Assembly (NCBI GenBank): GCA_036272935.1
Contig: DATAXP010000057.1
Coordinates: 56,149-120,148, forward strand
Direction: 5' to 3'
DNA length: 64,000 nt
From: DATAXP01 sp036272935
Lineage (GTDB): Bacteria > Planctomycetota > Planctomycetia > Pirellulales > PNKZ01
Both the position numbers and the translations under genes were made by a program. Positions 8,063 to 16,270 of this stretch are shown here, piece by piece. Position 1 is the stretch's first letter; each line of letters starts with the position of its first letter. The notes below the pieces were generated by a model. The model was not told the origin of the DNA. It did not search any database and worked only from the letters and a program-made list of their open reading frames with translations.

Positions 8063-8842
8063 TCATTGAGCGAACAATCCCGCATAGGCCGTCTTGAGCG
8101 CGTCGATTCCCAGCCGTAGCGCCCGCACTTCGGGGGCGATGCTGATCATCCGGCAACCCAGCTCGTAGGCCCGGTCGGCAAAGCGAGGGTCGGGCGCGAC
8201 GGTCCCCCACGCCTTGCCGTGCTTGCGGCAGGCGCGCGCCACCCGCTCGATCGCTTCCCACAGCTTAGGATGCTCGAACTGTCCCAATACGCCAAGCGCC
8301 TGCGATAGGTCGGAAGGGCCGACGAACAACAGGTCGACATCGGCCAGGGCGGCAATCGCCTCGGCATCGTCCAGCGCTCCGAGCGTCTCGATCTGTAGCG
8401 CCAAGAACTGGTCACGATTGGCCTCGGCGGCGAACCGCGTGGCCGGCTTGTGCGTGTAGTCGGCGTCGCGCCCCTGGGTGTTGAGCCCGCGGCGGCCGCG
8501 CGGCGCGAACTTCGTCGTCGTCACGAATTCCTCGCCATGGGCTGCCGAGCGGATCATCGCCCCCATCACGCCCCCGGCGCCGGCTTCGAGACACTGCGTA
8601 ACCAAGGCGTAATTGTCGGGAGCGATGCGGACAAAGCAGTCGAAGTCGTTGGCCCGCGCGGCCACTGCGAGCGTTTGTATTTCCAGCCACGTGAGACCGA
8701 CGTGCTCGTGATCGATCCAAAAGCCGTCGAACCCGCCGGCCAGGCCGAACAGGTCGACGGTCACGGTCGTCGGCAGCCGGCCCACGCTGAAGATGCGAAC
8801 CAGCTCGTTGCGGGCGAGGATTTCTTTGAAACGGCGGGGCAT
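8063..8842 (-). CDS. HpcH/HpaI aldolase family protein (2-dehydro-3-deoxy acid aldolase type)
   Basis: A 259-residue class II aldolase of the HpcH/HpaI/citrate-lyase-beta family, a TIM barrel cleaving 2-keto-3-deoxy acids to pyruvate plus an aldehyde. Diagnostic pieces are FWIDHEHVGLTW (catalytic His region), FVRIAPDNYALVTQCLEAGAGGVMGAMIRS, the metal-ligand Glu/Asp segments ALQIETLGALDDAEAIA and LLFVGPSDLSQALG. The expected arginine is in CFVRI. The substrate is not evident. The gene ends 37 nt before the preferred hpt start and is probably transcribed with it. Confidence 0.88.
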   Translation of the reverse strand: MPRRFKEILARNELVRIFSVGRLPTTVTVDLFGLAGGFDGFWIDHEHVGLTWLEIQTLAVAARANDFDCFVRIAPDNYALVTQCLEAGAGGVMGAMIRSAAHGEEFVTTTKFAPRGRRGLNTQGRDADYTHKPATRFAAEANRDQFLALQIETLGALDDAEAIAALADVDLLFVGPSDLSQALGVLGQFEHPKLWEAIERVARACRKHGKAWGTVAPDPRFADRAYELGCRMISIAPEVRALRLGIDALKTAYAGLFAQ

Positions 8843-9203
8843 GTTTCGGCGTCGAACGTTGCGGTGGCTCGAGCGGTTGAGGCCGCAGTTTCCCCCTGCC
8901 GAGTGTTGCTGTCAACCACCTAACCCGCTCGGCCATCGTCGCTTAGCGACGGGAGGGTTGACTCCGACCGTAAAAGTGGATGTGTACCCCCCGCGAACCT
9001 TTCAGACCGATGCGTGTCTAGGAGGTTGGCGGTCGTGTTTCCTTTACCTCGGTGGCCGCGGTGCCCCGGCCGGCATTGACTTCCGGCGGCGGCGCTGGCA
9101 GGGTTGAGGAGAACGACCGCTGCCCGGCCTCGATGGTTCGGCCTTGAGTCGAAAGGTGTTCCTTCTTTTTTTGAGACGCGCCCCGGCGGCGCAGGAGCAT
9201 GTC
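8843..9203. other. Intergenic region without a supported gene
   Basis: About 360 bases between the divergent aldolase gene and a candidate small gene. Open frames here are short, run antisense or out of frame, and show no domain. It contains GC-rich short inverted repeats and a T-run (TTCTTTTTTTG, near 9165) after a weak stem, which is not convincing as a terminator. Confidence 0.5.
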
Positions 9204-9575
9204 ATGGTTACGTCCATCATTCGCAACACGCAACGCAACGTCCTTGGCGGTCGCCAGGTTCGTCACGTTATCGTTACGAAGATGGTCGACATGCTGGCCG
9301 GTGTGTGGACTCTCTTTACGTGGCGCGACGCGACGTCAACCCGGCGCGATGCGACCCAGGCCGCCGCCGCAATTCCGGCACCTGCCGCGATTGCCGGCGC
9401 TGGATGTCGCGCGAAAGCCGATCGCCGTTGCGCGAAGCGCCGCCATTGCGCCGCGCAGTCGCCGCGACACTTGCCGTCGGTGCAGGAACAAAGTCCTGCG
9501 CTGCCGCTAGGGTCGCACGAGCTGCTGCGCTCGGCGTATTGCCGGCACGGCCGAGTGCGGACTCGAACCTCGTAG
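9204..9575 (+). CDS. Candidate small basic protein upstream of the sigma factor
   Basis: A 123-residue open frame starting MVTSIIRNTQRNVLGGRQV. An AGGAG sits 7 nt before the ATG at 9204, which is the main reason for listing it. The product is Arg/Ala/Cys-rich in its second half (GCRAKADRRCAKRRHC) and matches nothing I recognise. It could instead be an untranslated leader of the sigma-factor gene 195 nt downstream. No competing frame on either strand in 9204-9575 looks better. Confidence 0.35.
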   Translation: MVTSIIRNTQRNVLGGRQVRHVIVTKMVDMLAGVWTLFTWRDATSTRRDATQAAAAIPAPAAIAGAGCRAKADRRCAKRRHCAAQSPRHLPSVQEQSPALPLGSHELLRSAYCRHGRVRTRTS

Positions 9576-9769
9576 CCCCGCGGTGCCGCCTCTCGCGGCA
9601 CTCGGAGCTTGACTGAAGTTCGCCGTCCCACCGCGACTCCCGGCCGCCGCGCCAGGGTTTTCGTCCCCGCTTTCACGCTGGACGAAAAACTCTCGCTCGA
9701 TCCGGCCCTCCGTCGCCACTGTTGGTCACCTGTTTTCGCTTCCAGGCTTTGTGTCGGAGAGAACCACCG

Positions 9770-10345
9770 ATGGCTACTTTCGCTCCGGAAGAACTCGACA
9801 GCGACGCACCGTTGGCTCTCGTCGTCGAGGCCGCCCAGGCGGGCGACCGCGACGCCTTCGGCCTGTTGGCACAGCGCTACGAGCGCCTGGTCTACACGAT
9901 CGCCCTGCGCCGGCTGGGAAACCATGCGGAGGCCCAGGAGGTGGTGCAAGAGGTGTTCATGCAGGTGCTGCGCAAGATCGGGCAACTACGCGAGCCGGCG
10001 GCGCTGCCGGGCTGGCTGCGCTCGATCACCGCGCGGCGCGTGAGCAACCGCATCACGCGCCGGCCACCGGTGGCGACTGCCGGCGAGGGTACGCTCGACG
10101 GCGCTACCAGCGAAAGCGAAACCCCGTTGACGCACGCCATCGCGCGCGAGCGGCAATCGCAGGTGCGCGCTGGTTTGAATCGGCTGGGCACGCTCGACCG
10201 GCAAACGCTGGTGGCGTTCTACGTCGACGGCCAGTCGCTTAGCCAGATGAGCACCGCGTTCGATTCGCCGGTCGGCACCATCAAGCGCCGGCTGCACGTG
10301 GCGCGCAAACGCCTGGCCCGCGAGTTGGAAGGTGTGCTGGCGTAG
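9770..10345 (+). CDS. RNA polymerase sigma factor, sigma-70 family (ECF type)
   Basis: A 191-residue ECF-like sigma factor. Region 2 is seen in DRDAFGLLAQRYERLVYTIALRRLGNHAEAQEVVQEVFMQVL (about residues 24-65). Region 4 is TLDRQTLVAFYVDGQSLSQMSTAFDSPVGTIKRRLHVARKRL (about 143-184), with a helix-turn-helix in LSQMSTAFDSPVGTIKRRL. Region 3 is absent, as in ECF factors. The ATG at 9770 has GGAGAG about 9 nt upstream. No anti-sigma gene is adjacent; a HEAT-repeat protein lies downstream on the other strand, so the regulon is unknown. Confidence 0.92.
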   Translation: MATFAPEELDSDAPLALVVEAAQAGDRDAFGLLAQRYERLVYTIALRRLGNHAEAQEVVQEVFMQVLRKIGQLREPAALPGWLRSITARRVSNRITRRPPVATAGEGTLDGATSESETPLTHAIARERQSQVRAGLNRLGTLDRQTLVAFYVDGQSLSQMSTAFDSPVGTIKRRLHVARKRLARELEGVLA

Positions 10346-10397
10346 TGGCGAGCGATCGCATGGCGAGCGGGGCCGGTATTGGCCCTGGTACGTAATG

Positions 10398-10512
10398 CCT
10401 ATCTGAAAACCGCGTGGGGCAGGCATTCCTGTCTGCCATCAGAATGGTGACCGAAGGCAGGCAGGAATGTCTGCCCCACGGCCAACGTGTTTGAAAGCGG
10501 TTTTCGGATAGG
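10398..10512. repeat. Inverted-repeat element, copy A
   Basis: Outer arms CCTATCTGAAAACCGC (10398-10413) and GCGGTTTTCGGATAGG (10497-10512) match in 15 of 16 pairs. Between them is an imperfect palindrome that begins GTGGGGCAGGCATTCC and ends GGAATGTCTGCCCCAC. The asymmetric middle reads ATCAGAATGGTGACCGAAGG. A second copy lies at 37066-37186 with the same arm order but the core in the opposite orientation. It carries no open reading frame, so it is MITE- or REP-like. Confidence 0.9.
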
Positions 10513-10552
10513 CTCTTGAACCTATCGGGGCGTTCACACCCCCCGCTCGCCG

Positions 10553-12097
10553 TTAGCGCGCCGCCTGCCGCGCCAGCGCCTCGCGCGCGGCGGCCGCGAC
10601 TTGGGGCTCCTTGTCGCGCGTTGCCGCCTCAAGCGCCGTGCGGGCGACAGCGCCGGCGGCCGACAGCGCCTCGATCGCCGCGTAGCGCACCGCCGGTTCG
10701 GTGTCGCTGGCCGCGGATTTCGATACGGCCGCCAACACTTGTGCATCGCCCGGGGCAATGGCCCCCAAAGCATAGAGGGTTTCGGCGCGCACCTCAGGAT
10801 TCTTGTCGTTAAGCCGTGCGACCAGCGCGCCGGTGGCGCTCTTGGCGCGCGGCCCAAGGGTTCCGAGCGCCGCGGCGGCGTGGCCTCGCAGCGGTTCATC
10901 GCTCAACGACTCGGTCAACGGTCCGACGGCTGCATCCCCCATGCCGACTAGTGCCTGCCCGGCAGTGGCTGCCGTTTGGTTGTCCGGATCGCCCAGCGCA
11001 TGGACGAGTGCGTGCACCACGTCGGGATCGTGAAATTTCAAATCGGCGAGCCCAAAAATCGCCGTCGCGCGGACACGCGGCTGCTTGCTGGTCGTGGTTG
11101 CCAAGAGCTTCTCGCGGGCGCGGCCGCGCGCCACAGCGTCCCCCGGCTCGATGCGGGCGATCGCCCAGGCGCAGAGCATCGAGAGCATTTCGTCCGGGTC
11201 GGCGGTTTTCTTCTTCAGTGCAGGCAACGCCGCTTGCGCCGCAGGCCCCATCGCTCCCAGGCTCCAAACCGAGCCCGAACGAACGCCGCCCCCTTGATCG
11301 TCGAGCAAGGGCACGATCTGCGGTACGGCTGCTGCCGCCCCGGGGCCGATGTGCCCCAGCGCTAGCACCGCTTCGCGGCGCACTTCGCGGCGTTTGTCGC
11401 CGAGTGCCTTCACCAGGGCGGGCACCGCCTCCTTGGCCTTCGGGCCGATCTCGGCCAACACCAGGCACGCCCAGTAGCGCGCCTTCTCATGATCGAGCGC
11501 CTCGATCATGTCTGGCACTACCGCGTCGCCGAACTCGGCCAACGAGTGGAGCGCCGGCGGCACCTCGGCCGCGGGAGCTTTCTTGAGCACGTCGACGAGC
11601 GCATCGACCACCTCGGGATGCGGGCCAACTTTACCCAGCGCCTTGATCGCCTCGCGGCGGACCGTCGCATCGGTGTCCTCGATCATGCCGGCCAACGTCG
11701 AGAGCGCCGGCTTGGCGGCCGGGCCAATCTCGCCCAGCGCGTAGGCGGAGTAGGCACGCACCTTGGCATCCTTATCGGCGAGCGCTGCCGTTAGCGAACT
11801 GACTGCCGGCGCAGCGTCGGGACCGATTGCCCCCAGTGCCCGTGCGACGTGCCAACGCACCGCTGGATCGGAATCGTGCAACGCGGCCGCCAGCGCGCCG
11901 ACGGCGCCTTTGGCTTTTGCTCCCTGGTCGCCGATCGCGTCGGCCGCATGAGCCTTCGCTGCACTGTCGCCTTGACCAAGTGCCTGCAGCGCTGCCGGGC
12001 TCATGCCTTCCGCAGACGGCTGCCCGAAGGCAACGAGCGGCACGAGGCACAACCCAATTGCCGGAACTACTCCCCAAACGCGATACAACCTGGCCAT
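10553..12097 (-). CDS. Secreted HEAT-repeat protein
   Basis: A 514-residue protein with a signal peptide (VVPAIGLCLVPLVAFG, cleavage near residue 25). About a dozen HEAT/PBS-lyase-type repeats of roughly 37-39 residues follow. Each carries a pattern like SDPAVRWHVARALGAIG or KDAKVRAYSAYALGEIG, VRREAIKALGKVG, VRREAVLALGHIG, VRSGSVWSLGAMG, VRATAIFGLADL, VRAETLYALGAIA and VRYAAIEALSAAG. Such solenoids scaffold proteins in the periplasm or at the surface. No catalytic domain is seen. The start is the ATG at 12097. Confidence 0.9.
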   Translation of the reverse strand: MARLYRVWGVVPAIGLCLVPLVAFGQPSAEGMSPAALQALGQGDSAAKAHAADAIGDQGAKAKGAVGALAAALHDSDPAVRWHVARALGAIGPDAAPAVSSLTAALADKDAKVRAYSAYALGEIGPAAKPALSTLAGMIEDTDATVRREAIKALGKVGPHPEVVDALVDVLKKAPAAEVPPALHSLAEFGDAVVPDMIEALDHEKARYWACLVLAEIGPKAKEAVPALVKALGDKRREVRREAVLALGHIGPGAAAAVPQIVPLLDDQGGGVRSGSVWSLGAMGPAAQAALPALKKKTADPDEMLSMLCAWAIARIEPGDAVARGRAREKLLATTTSKQPRVRATAIFGLADLKFHDPDVVHALVHALGDPDNQTAATAGQALVGMGDAAVGPLTESLSDEPLRGHAAAALGTLGPRAKSATGALVARLNDKNPEVRAETLYALGAIAPGDAQVLAAVSKSAASDTEPAVRYAAIEALSAAGAVARTALEAATRDKEPQVAAAAREALARQAAR

Positions 12098-12177
12098 CGA
12101 TGCTGCTCCCGCGCTTCGTGAATGGTCCGATGCGACGACCGACGCGCTGAATTGCGACGCGATTAAATTATGCTAAT

Positions 12178-12206
12178 TTGCCTGCCGCGGGCCGGATAGC
12201 TATGCT
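12178..12206 (+). promoter_or_regulatory. Candidate promoter of the 12283 gene
   Basis: TTGCCT (12178-12183) and TATGCT (12201-12206) are 17 nt apart; each matches 4 of 6 consensus positions. They lie 76 nt before the ATG at 12283 in the short divergent intergenic region. Confidence 0.4.
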
Positions 12207-12282
12207 CAGAATATTCGGCCAATCATGGCTGAGATGTAAGAATCCCGACCGAAAACGCCCGCAAAGCCCGAAAGACCCGCCC

Positions 12283-12945
12283 ATGAAACGTGCATTGATG
12301 GTTCTTGCGTTCTTGAGCGTCGCGACTAGCGTCTGCCTGGGGCAGTACTATCGCGGCTACCATCGTCGAGGCTACGGCGGCGGTGGTGGCGGAGGGACCG
12401 TTTTCGGTTCGTATGCGTCCGGGATGGGCAACATGATTCGCAGCCAGGGTGTCTACAATCAACTCACCGCCCAGGCGATGATCGATGCGGAACAGGCCCA
12501 ATCGATGGCGCTCGACAACAAGCTCAAAGCGACGCAAACCTACTTCGACATGCGCAAGGTGAATCAAGAGGCGGCGGCCGCCGAGCGATCACGCACCGCT
12601 GAGCTTGCCCGCGGCGACCGCAAGTACGATGCGGCGTTGGCCCAGCACACCTCGCTCACGGTCTCACAACTTGATCCGGTCACGGGGCACATCAAGTGGC
12701 CAACCGGTTTGATGGGCGATGCCTCGGCCAACGATCGCGCCGAACTGGAAAAACTGTTCGCGCGACGCGCCCAGCATCAGGACGGCGACGTCTCGCCGGG
12801 TCGCGTTCACGAACTGACTGAGAATCTGCGCACGCAGATGAACGCCGACGTAAAAACGCTCCGTCCCCAAGAGTTCACCGACGCCACGCACTTCCTGCGC
12901 GGCCTCGACAGTGCAGCGGTCGACGGCAACACGTCGCAAGGCTGA
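12283..12945 (+). CDS. Secreted hypothetical protein with Gly-rich N-terminus
   Basis: A 220-residue protein with a signal peptide (MKRALMVLAFLSVATSVCLG) and a Tyr/Gly/Arg-rich mature start with a run of glycines. A helical segment rich in Gln and Ala follows (YNQLTAQAMIDAEQAQSMAL). Later are IKWPTGLMGDASANDRAELEKLFARR and FTDATHFLRGLDSAA. Proteins with this plan are common in planctomycete genomes, but I know no function. The ATG at 12283 is preferred because the signal peptide begins there. Confidence 0.8.
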   Translation: MKRALMVLAFLSVATSVCLGQYYRGYHRRGYGGGGGGGTVFGSYASGMGNMIRSQGVYNQLTAQAMIDAEQAQSMALDNKLKATQTYFDMRKVNQEAAAAERSRTAELARGDRKYDAALAQHTSLTVSQLDPVTGHIKWPTGLMGDASANDRAELEKLFARRAQHQDGDVSPGRVHELTENLRTQMNADVKTLRPQEFTDATHFLRGLDSAAVDGNTSQG

Positions 12946-12948
12946 TCG

Positions 12949-12992
12949 TGCCACTGGCTAACCGTGCCACTGGCTGCTTGCAGCCAGTGCTC
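12949..12992. repeat. GTGCCACTGGC-type hairpin repeat
   Basis: GTGCCACTGGCTAACC is followed by a second GTGCCACTGGCT (12964-12975), then CAGCCAGTGCTC. The second unit can fold into a short hairpin (ACTGGCTG/CAGCCAGT). Related copies occur at 24207-24242 and 61839-61890. Confidence 0.75.
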
Positions 12993-13006
12993 GCTGATGT
13001 CGGCGT

Positions 13007-13669
13007 CTATAGCTTCGACGGCCGGTCCATCCGTAGCGACACCGAGAATCGCTCGCGCGAAGTTTCCTGCCGCACGATGGGCGACACCGTGATCCGCAGC
13101 TCGCCGATCACCTTGCCGCGCTCGGAAAGCTTGTACAGATACTCGCCCGGGTCGGGCGTGATCTGGCGGGTGAACTGATGCTGGGTGGCCATCAGGTGTA
13201 CCAGCGGCCGCGCGTCGCCGGTGATGCCTTGGAACACGATCCGCTGCACGCGCTGATGCGAGTTGAAGTAATAGGTCAACGAACCAGCCACGTCCCCTTC
13301 GCTGGTGCCGCTCACGAGGGCGACGCGGTAGCCTTTCAGGTCGATATCGGCCAGGTTCGTCGAGACACGCTTCCAGTTGGCCAGCACCCAGGCGGTGGTC
13401 ACGTCCCAGCGGAAGACCGTCGGCAGCGGCTGCACTTCGACCGTCGGCATCAAGGCCCCCGTCGCCGGGCCGACTCCGCCAGGCAGCGCCGCATTTTGCT
13501 CGACCGTCTGTTCGCCGGCCGCCGATGCGTTCGCCTCCGGTGCCTCGGTCAGCCCTAGATGCGAACCGGCCTTGGTCACCGCCTGGCTAATGCGTCCGCC
13601 ATTGGAAACGACGTACGGCAGGCCGATGGCCCCCAGCAGTACCAGAACGATCGTGCTGCGACGAAACAT
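13007..13669 (-). CDS. Membrane-anchored planctomycete hypothetical protein
   Basis: A 220-residue protein with one N-terminal hydrophobic segment (TIVLVLLGAIGLPYVV) acting as an anchor or uncleaved signal. A Pro/Ala-rich linker follows, then a conserved-looking domain from PTVFRWDVTTAWVLANWKRV through GYRVALVSGTSEGDVAGSLTYYFN. The segment HQRVQRIVFQGITGDARPLV ends the core. The domain begins close to the membrane and has no catalytic motif I can name. I think this is a DUF (possibly DUF6690) seen in planctomycetes, but I cannot confirm the number. Confidence 0.75.
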   Translation of the reverse strand: MFRRSTIVLVLLGAIGLPYVVSNGGRISQAVTKAGSHLGLTEAPEANASAAGEQTVEQNAALPGGVGPATGALMPTVEVQPLPTVFRWDVTTAWVLANWKRVSTNLADIDLKGYRVALVSGTSEGDVAGSLTYYFNSHQRVQRIVFQGITGDARPLVHLMATQHQFTRQITPDPGEYLYKLSERGKVIGELRITVSPIVRQETSRERFSVSLRMDRPSKL

Positions 13670-13812
13670 GCAAATACGCGATAGTCGGGCGATCGGGAAG
13701 CTTCGATAATTATCTTTTCGGCATCGTTGGTCGTGTGTCTTGCAGCACGGGCGGCACGCCCAGCCCGATCGTTTCCAGCGGCAAGTTCGTTGCGTCCGGT
13801 GTGGCTTCCCAG

Positions 13813-15015
13813 ATGAAAGACCGAGCCTTTTTCCGCGATAATTACCGACCGGCGCTCGACGACCTGCGTTGGCTCGTCGGTCCCGAGGCGCGCCCTTGGC
13901 TCGACCAACTGGTCAACGTGCACGATCCTTCGGTCGCGCAGGTCGCAAATCTCCGCCGCTCGTTGCCGCCCGAGCGCGCCCGACTCGTCCTCGAGCAGGC
14001 GCTGCTGCGCCGCCGCGCGCGGGAAAAGTTCTCCCATGCTGACGAGATGTTCTTCACCGCTGTCGCGCTCGAGCAGGCGACCGACGAACAAGTCGCGGCG
14101 TACAAGGCAAGCCGGTTTCCGCACAGCCAGCCGCTCCTCGACTTGTGCTGCGGCATCGGTGGCGATTTGAGTGCGCTGGCGGAGCGTGGCAAGCTCGATG
14201 CCTTTGACCTCGATCCCGCCACGGTGCTTTTGGCCGCGGCGAATTGCCCCGCCACGCATGTCGAGATCGGCGATGCCTGCACCGCGCACGTCGAGAACTA
14301 CGCCGCCTGGCACATCGATCCCGATCGGCGCGCCTCGGGCCGGCGCACCACGCAGCTTGCCGGATATCAACCACCGCTTGCCGTGCTCGATGAATTGCTC
14401 GCGCGAAATGCGAGCGCCGCCATCAAGCTTGCCCCGGCCACTGAGCCGCCGCCCGAGTGGCTGGCCGCGGCACACCGCGAGTGGATCAGCCGCGATGGCC
14501 AGTGCCGGCAGCTTGTCGCGTGGTTCGGCGCTCTCGCCTTCGCGCCGGGCGGCAAATCGGCGACCGTCCTACGCTCAAGCAACAGCGAACCGTTCACCAT
14601 ATCTATTGCTGACGGTGTCGCTACCGATCCGCGAGTGGCCGAGCGCATCGGCTGCTACGTGTTCGAGCCCGATGCCGCGGTGTTGGCCGCACGGCTGACC
14701 GGCGTCCTTGCCGCGCGCTTCGAGCTGGCGGCCGTCGCTGCCGGCATTGGGTATTTGACCGCCGATCATCCCGTCGATTGCCCCGCCTTGCAGGTATTCA
14801 AAGTCTGCGAAGTGTTGCCACTCGATGTGCGGCGGCTCAAGGCGTGGCTGCGCGAGCGTGGCATCGGCCGGCTCGAAGTGAAGAAGCGAGGCGTCGATAT
14901 CGAGCCCGAGTCGCTCCGCCGCCGCTTGAATGTCGGGGGCGACAACGCCGCGACGCTCGTGATCACACCGCACCAAGGGCGCATCGTTGCGATCATCGCG
15001 CAGCGCGTGCATTGA
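13813..15015 (+). CDS. Class I SAM-dependent methyltransferase with THUMP-like C-terminal domain
   Basis: A 400-residue protein. The middle is a Rossmann-type methyltransferase: PLLDLCCGIGGDLSALAERG (SAM-binding motif I), then AFDLDPATVLLAAANC and VEIGDAC. PPLAVLDELLAR and AIKLAPATEPP fit the later strands. The C-terminal part (LRERGIGRLEVKKRGVDIEPESLRRRL) is the THUMP-like domain that ends this family. The likely substrate is RNA, but this has not been shown. A longer frame begins at 13735; I chose ATG 13813 because homology starts there. Confidence 0.85.
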   Translation: MKDRAFFRDNYRPALDDLRWLVGPEARPWLDQLVNVHDPSVAQVANLRRSLPPERARLVLEQALLRRRAREKFSHADEMFFTAVALEQATDEQVAAYKASRFPHSQPLLDLCCGIGGDLSALAERGKLDAFDLDPATVLLAAANCPATHVEIGDACTAHVENYAAWHIDPDRRASGRRTTQLAGYQPPLAVLDELLARNASAAIKLAPATEPPPEWLAAAHREWISRDGQCRQLVAWFGALAFAPGGKSATVLRSSNSEPFTISIADGVATDPRVAERIGCYVFEPDAAVLAARLTGVLAARFELAAVAAGIGYLTADHPVDCPALQVFKVCEVLPLDVRRLKAWLRERGIGRLEVKKRGVDIEPESLRRRLNVGGDNAATLVITPHQGRIVAIIAQRVH

Positions 15016-15089
15016 ATTTCGCCTCGGTTCGTGCTAAACCGCAAGCGCTGCGTGCCGTTCTCCGAGGGCCGTCCACCGCAGGAGATTCG

Positions 15090-16157
15090 ATGTTCATCTT
15101 CGATTGCCACCTCGATCTGAGCATGAACGCGCTGGAGTGGAACCGCGATCTGACGCGCAGCGTTGCCGAGATTCGCCAGCGCGAGACCGGTAAGACCGAC
15201 AAGAAAGATCGCGGCCGCAATACGGTGGCGCTGCCCGACATGCGTCGCGGGCGCATCGGCCTGTGCGTGGCCACGCAGATTGCCCGCTATGTGGCCCCGG
15301 ATAACAAACTCCCCGGTTGGCACAGCCCCGAGATCGCTTGGGCGCAAACGCAAGGGCAGCTTGCCTGGTACCGCGCAATGGAAGAGGCAGGCGAGATGGT
15401 ACAGATTCGCGATCGCGCCGGGCTCGATCGGCACGTCGCCTTGTGGAGCGATGAAGCGACCACCAACGCGCCGATCGGCTACATCCTCAGCCTCGAAGGG
15501 GCCGATTCGATCCTCACGCCCGGGCATCTCGAACGCGCCTACCAACAAGGGCTGCGGGCGCTGGGGCCGGCGCACTACGGTCCTGGCCGCTACGCGCAAG
15601 GTACGCACGCCACCGGAGGCCTGGGGCCGCAAGGTCCCGAATTGCTACGCACGATGCAGGGCCTGGGCATCATTCTCGACGCCACACACCTGTGCGACGA
15701 CAGTTTTTGGGAAGCGATGCGCCACTACGACGGCCCGGTGTGGGCGAGCCATCAGAATTGTCGCGCGCTAGTTCCTGGCGTGCGCCAGTTCAGCGACGAA
15801 CAGCTCAAGGAATTGCTCGGGCGCGGCGCGGTGATCGGCGGCGTGCTCGACGCGTGGATGATGGTCCCCGATTGGAAATTGTTCCAGACGACGCCCGAAG
15901 CGATGGTGCTGAAGCTCGAGCGGCTGATCGATCACATGGATCACATCTGTCAGTTGGCGGGCAACGCGCGAAACATCGGCATCGGCACCGATCTCGACGG
16001 CGGCTTCGGCAAAGAACAGTGCCCGCTGGATCTCGACACGATTGCCGACTTGCAAAAGCTACCCGACATGCTGTCGCGCCGCGGATACAGTGTGGCGGAT
16101 ATCGAAGGCGTTACGCACGGCAACTTTGTGCGCTTCCTGCGCGATGCGTGGCGCTAG
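15090..16157 (+). CDS. Membrane dipeptidase-family peptidase (M19, renal dipeptidase type)
   Basis: A 355-residue metallopeptidase of the amidohydrolase superfamily. Metal-ligand and active-site motifs are FDCHLDLSM (H-x-D at residues 6-8), YILSLEGADSI (Glu), LDATHLCDDSFWEAM (His), VWASHQNCRAL (second His), and NIGIGTDLDGGFG with the catalytic Asp. There is no signal peptide, so it is probably cytosolic, cleaving dipeptides, possibly D-amino-acid-containing ones. GGAG sits 6 nt before the ATG at 15090. It follows the methyltransferase by 74 nt. Confidence 0.92.
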   Translation: MFIFDCHLDLSMNALEWNRDLTRSVAEIRQRETGKTDKKDRGRNTVALPDMRRGRIGLCVATQIARYVAPDNKLPGWHSPEIAWAQTQGQLAWYRAMEEAGEMVQIRDRAGLDRHVALWSDEATTNAPIGYILSLEGADSILTPGHLERAYQQGLRALGPAHYGPGRYAQGTHATGGLGPQGPELLRTMQGLGIILDATHLCDDSFWEAMRHYDGPVWASHQNCRALVPGVRQFSDEQLKELLGRGAVIGGVLDAWMMVPDWKLFQTTPEAMVLKLERLIDHMDHICQLAGNARNIGIGTDLDGGFGKEQCPLDLDTIADLQKLPDMLSRRGYSVADIEGVTHGNFVRFLRDAWR

Positions 16158-16190
16158 TAGCCGCGCAAGCACTCGGCACGCGCCAAGCCC

Positions 16191-16218
16191 TTGACTTGCC
16201 GCGCTCGTGCCGCATACT
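16191..16218 (+). promoter_or_regulatory. Candidate promoter of mdh
   Basis: TTGACT (16191-16196) and CATACT (16213-16218) are 16 nt apart, 53 nt before the mdh ATG. The -35 matches 5 of 6 and the -10 matches 4 of 6. Confidence 0.45.
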
Positions 16219-16270
16219 CACGGCTGATCAATCACAAACCACCTGTGACGCGTGACCAAGAGGAGCGTCC

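Noticed and set aside
9150..9180. Rho-independent terminator near TTCTTTTTTTG
   Set aside because: The preceding stem is only about four to five pairs with a bulge, and no plus-strand gene ends just upstream.
13576..14475. A 299-codon minus-strand frame across the methyltransferase start
   Set aside because: It overlaps both the real methyltransferase and the 13007 gene out of frame and lacks homology.
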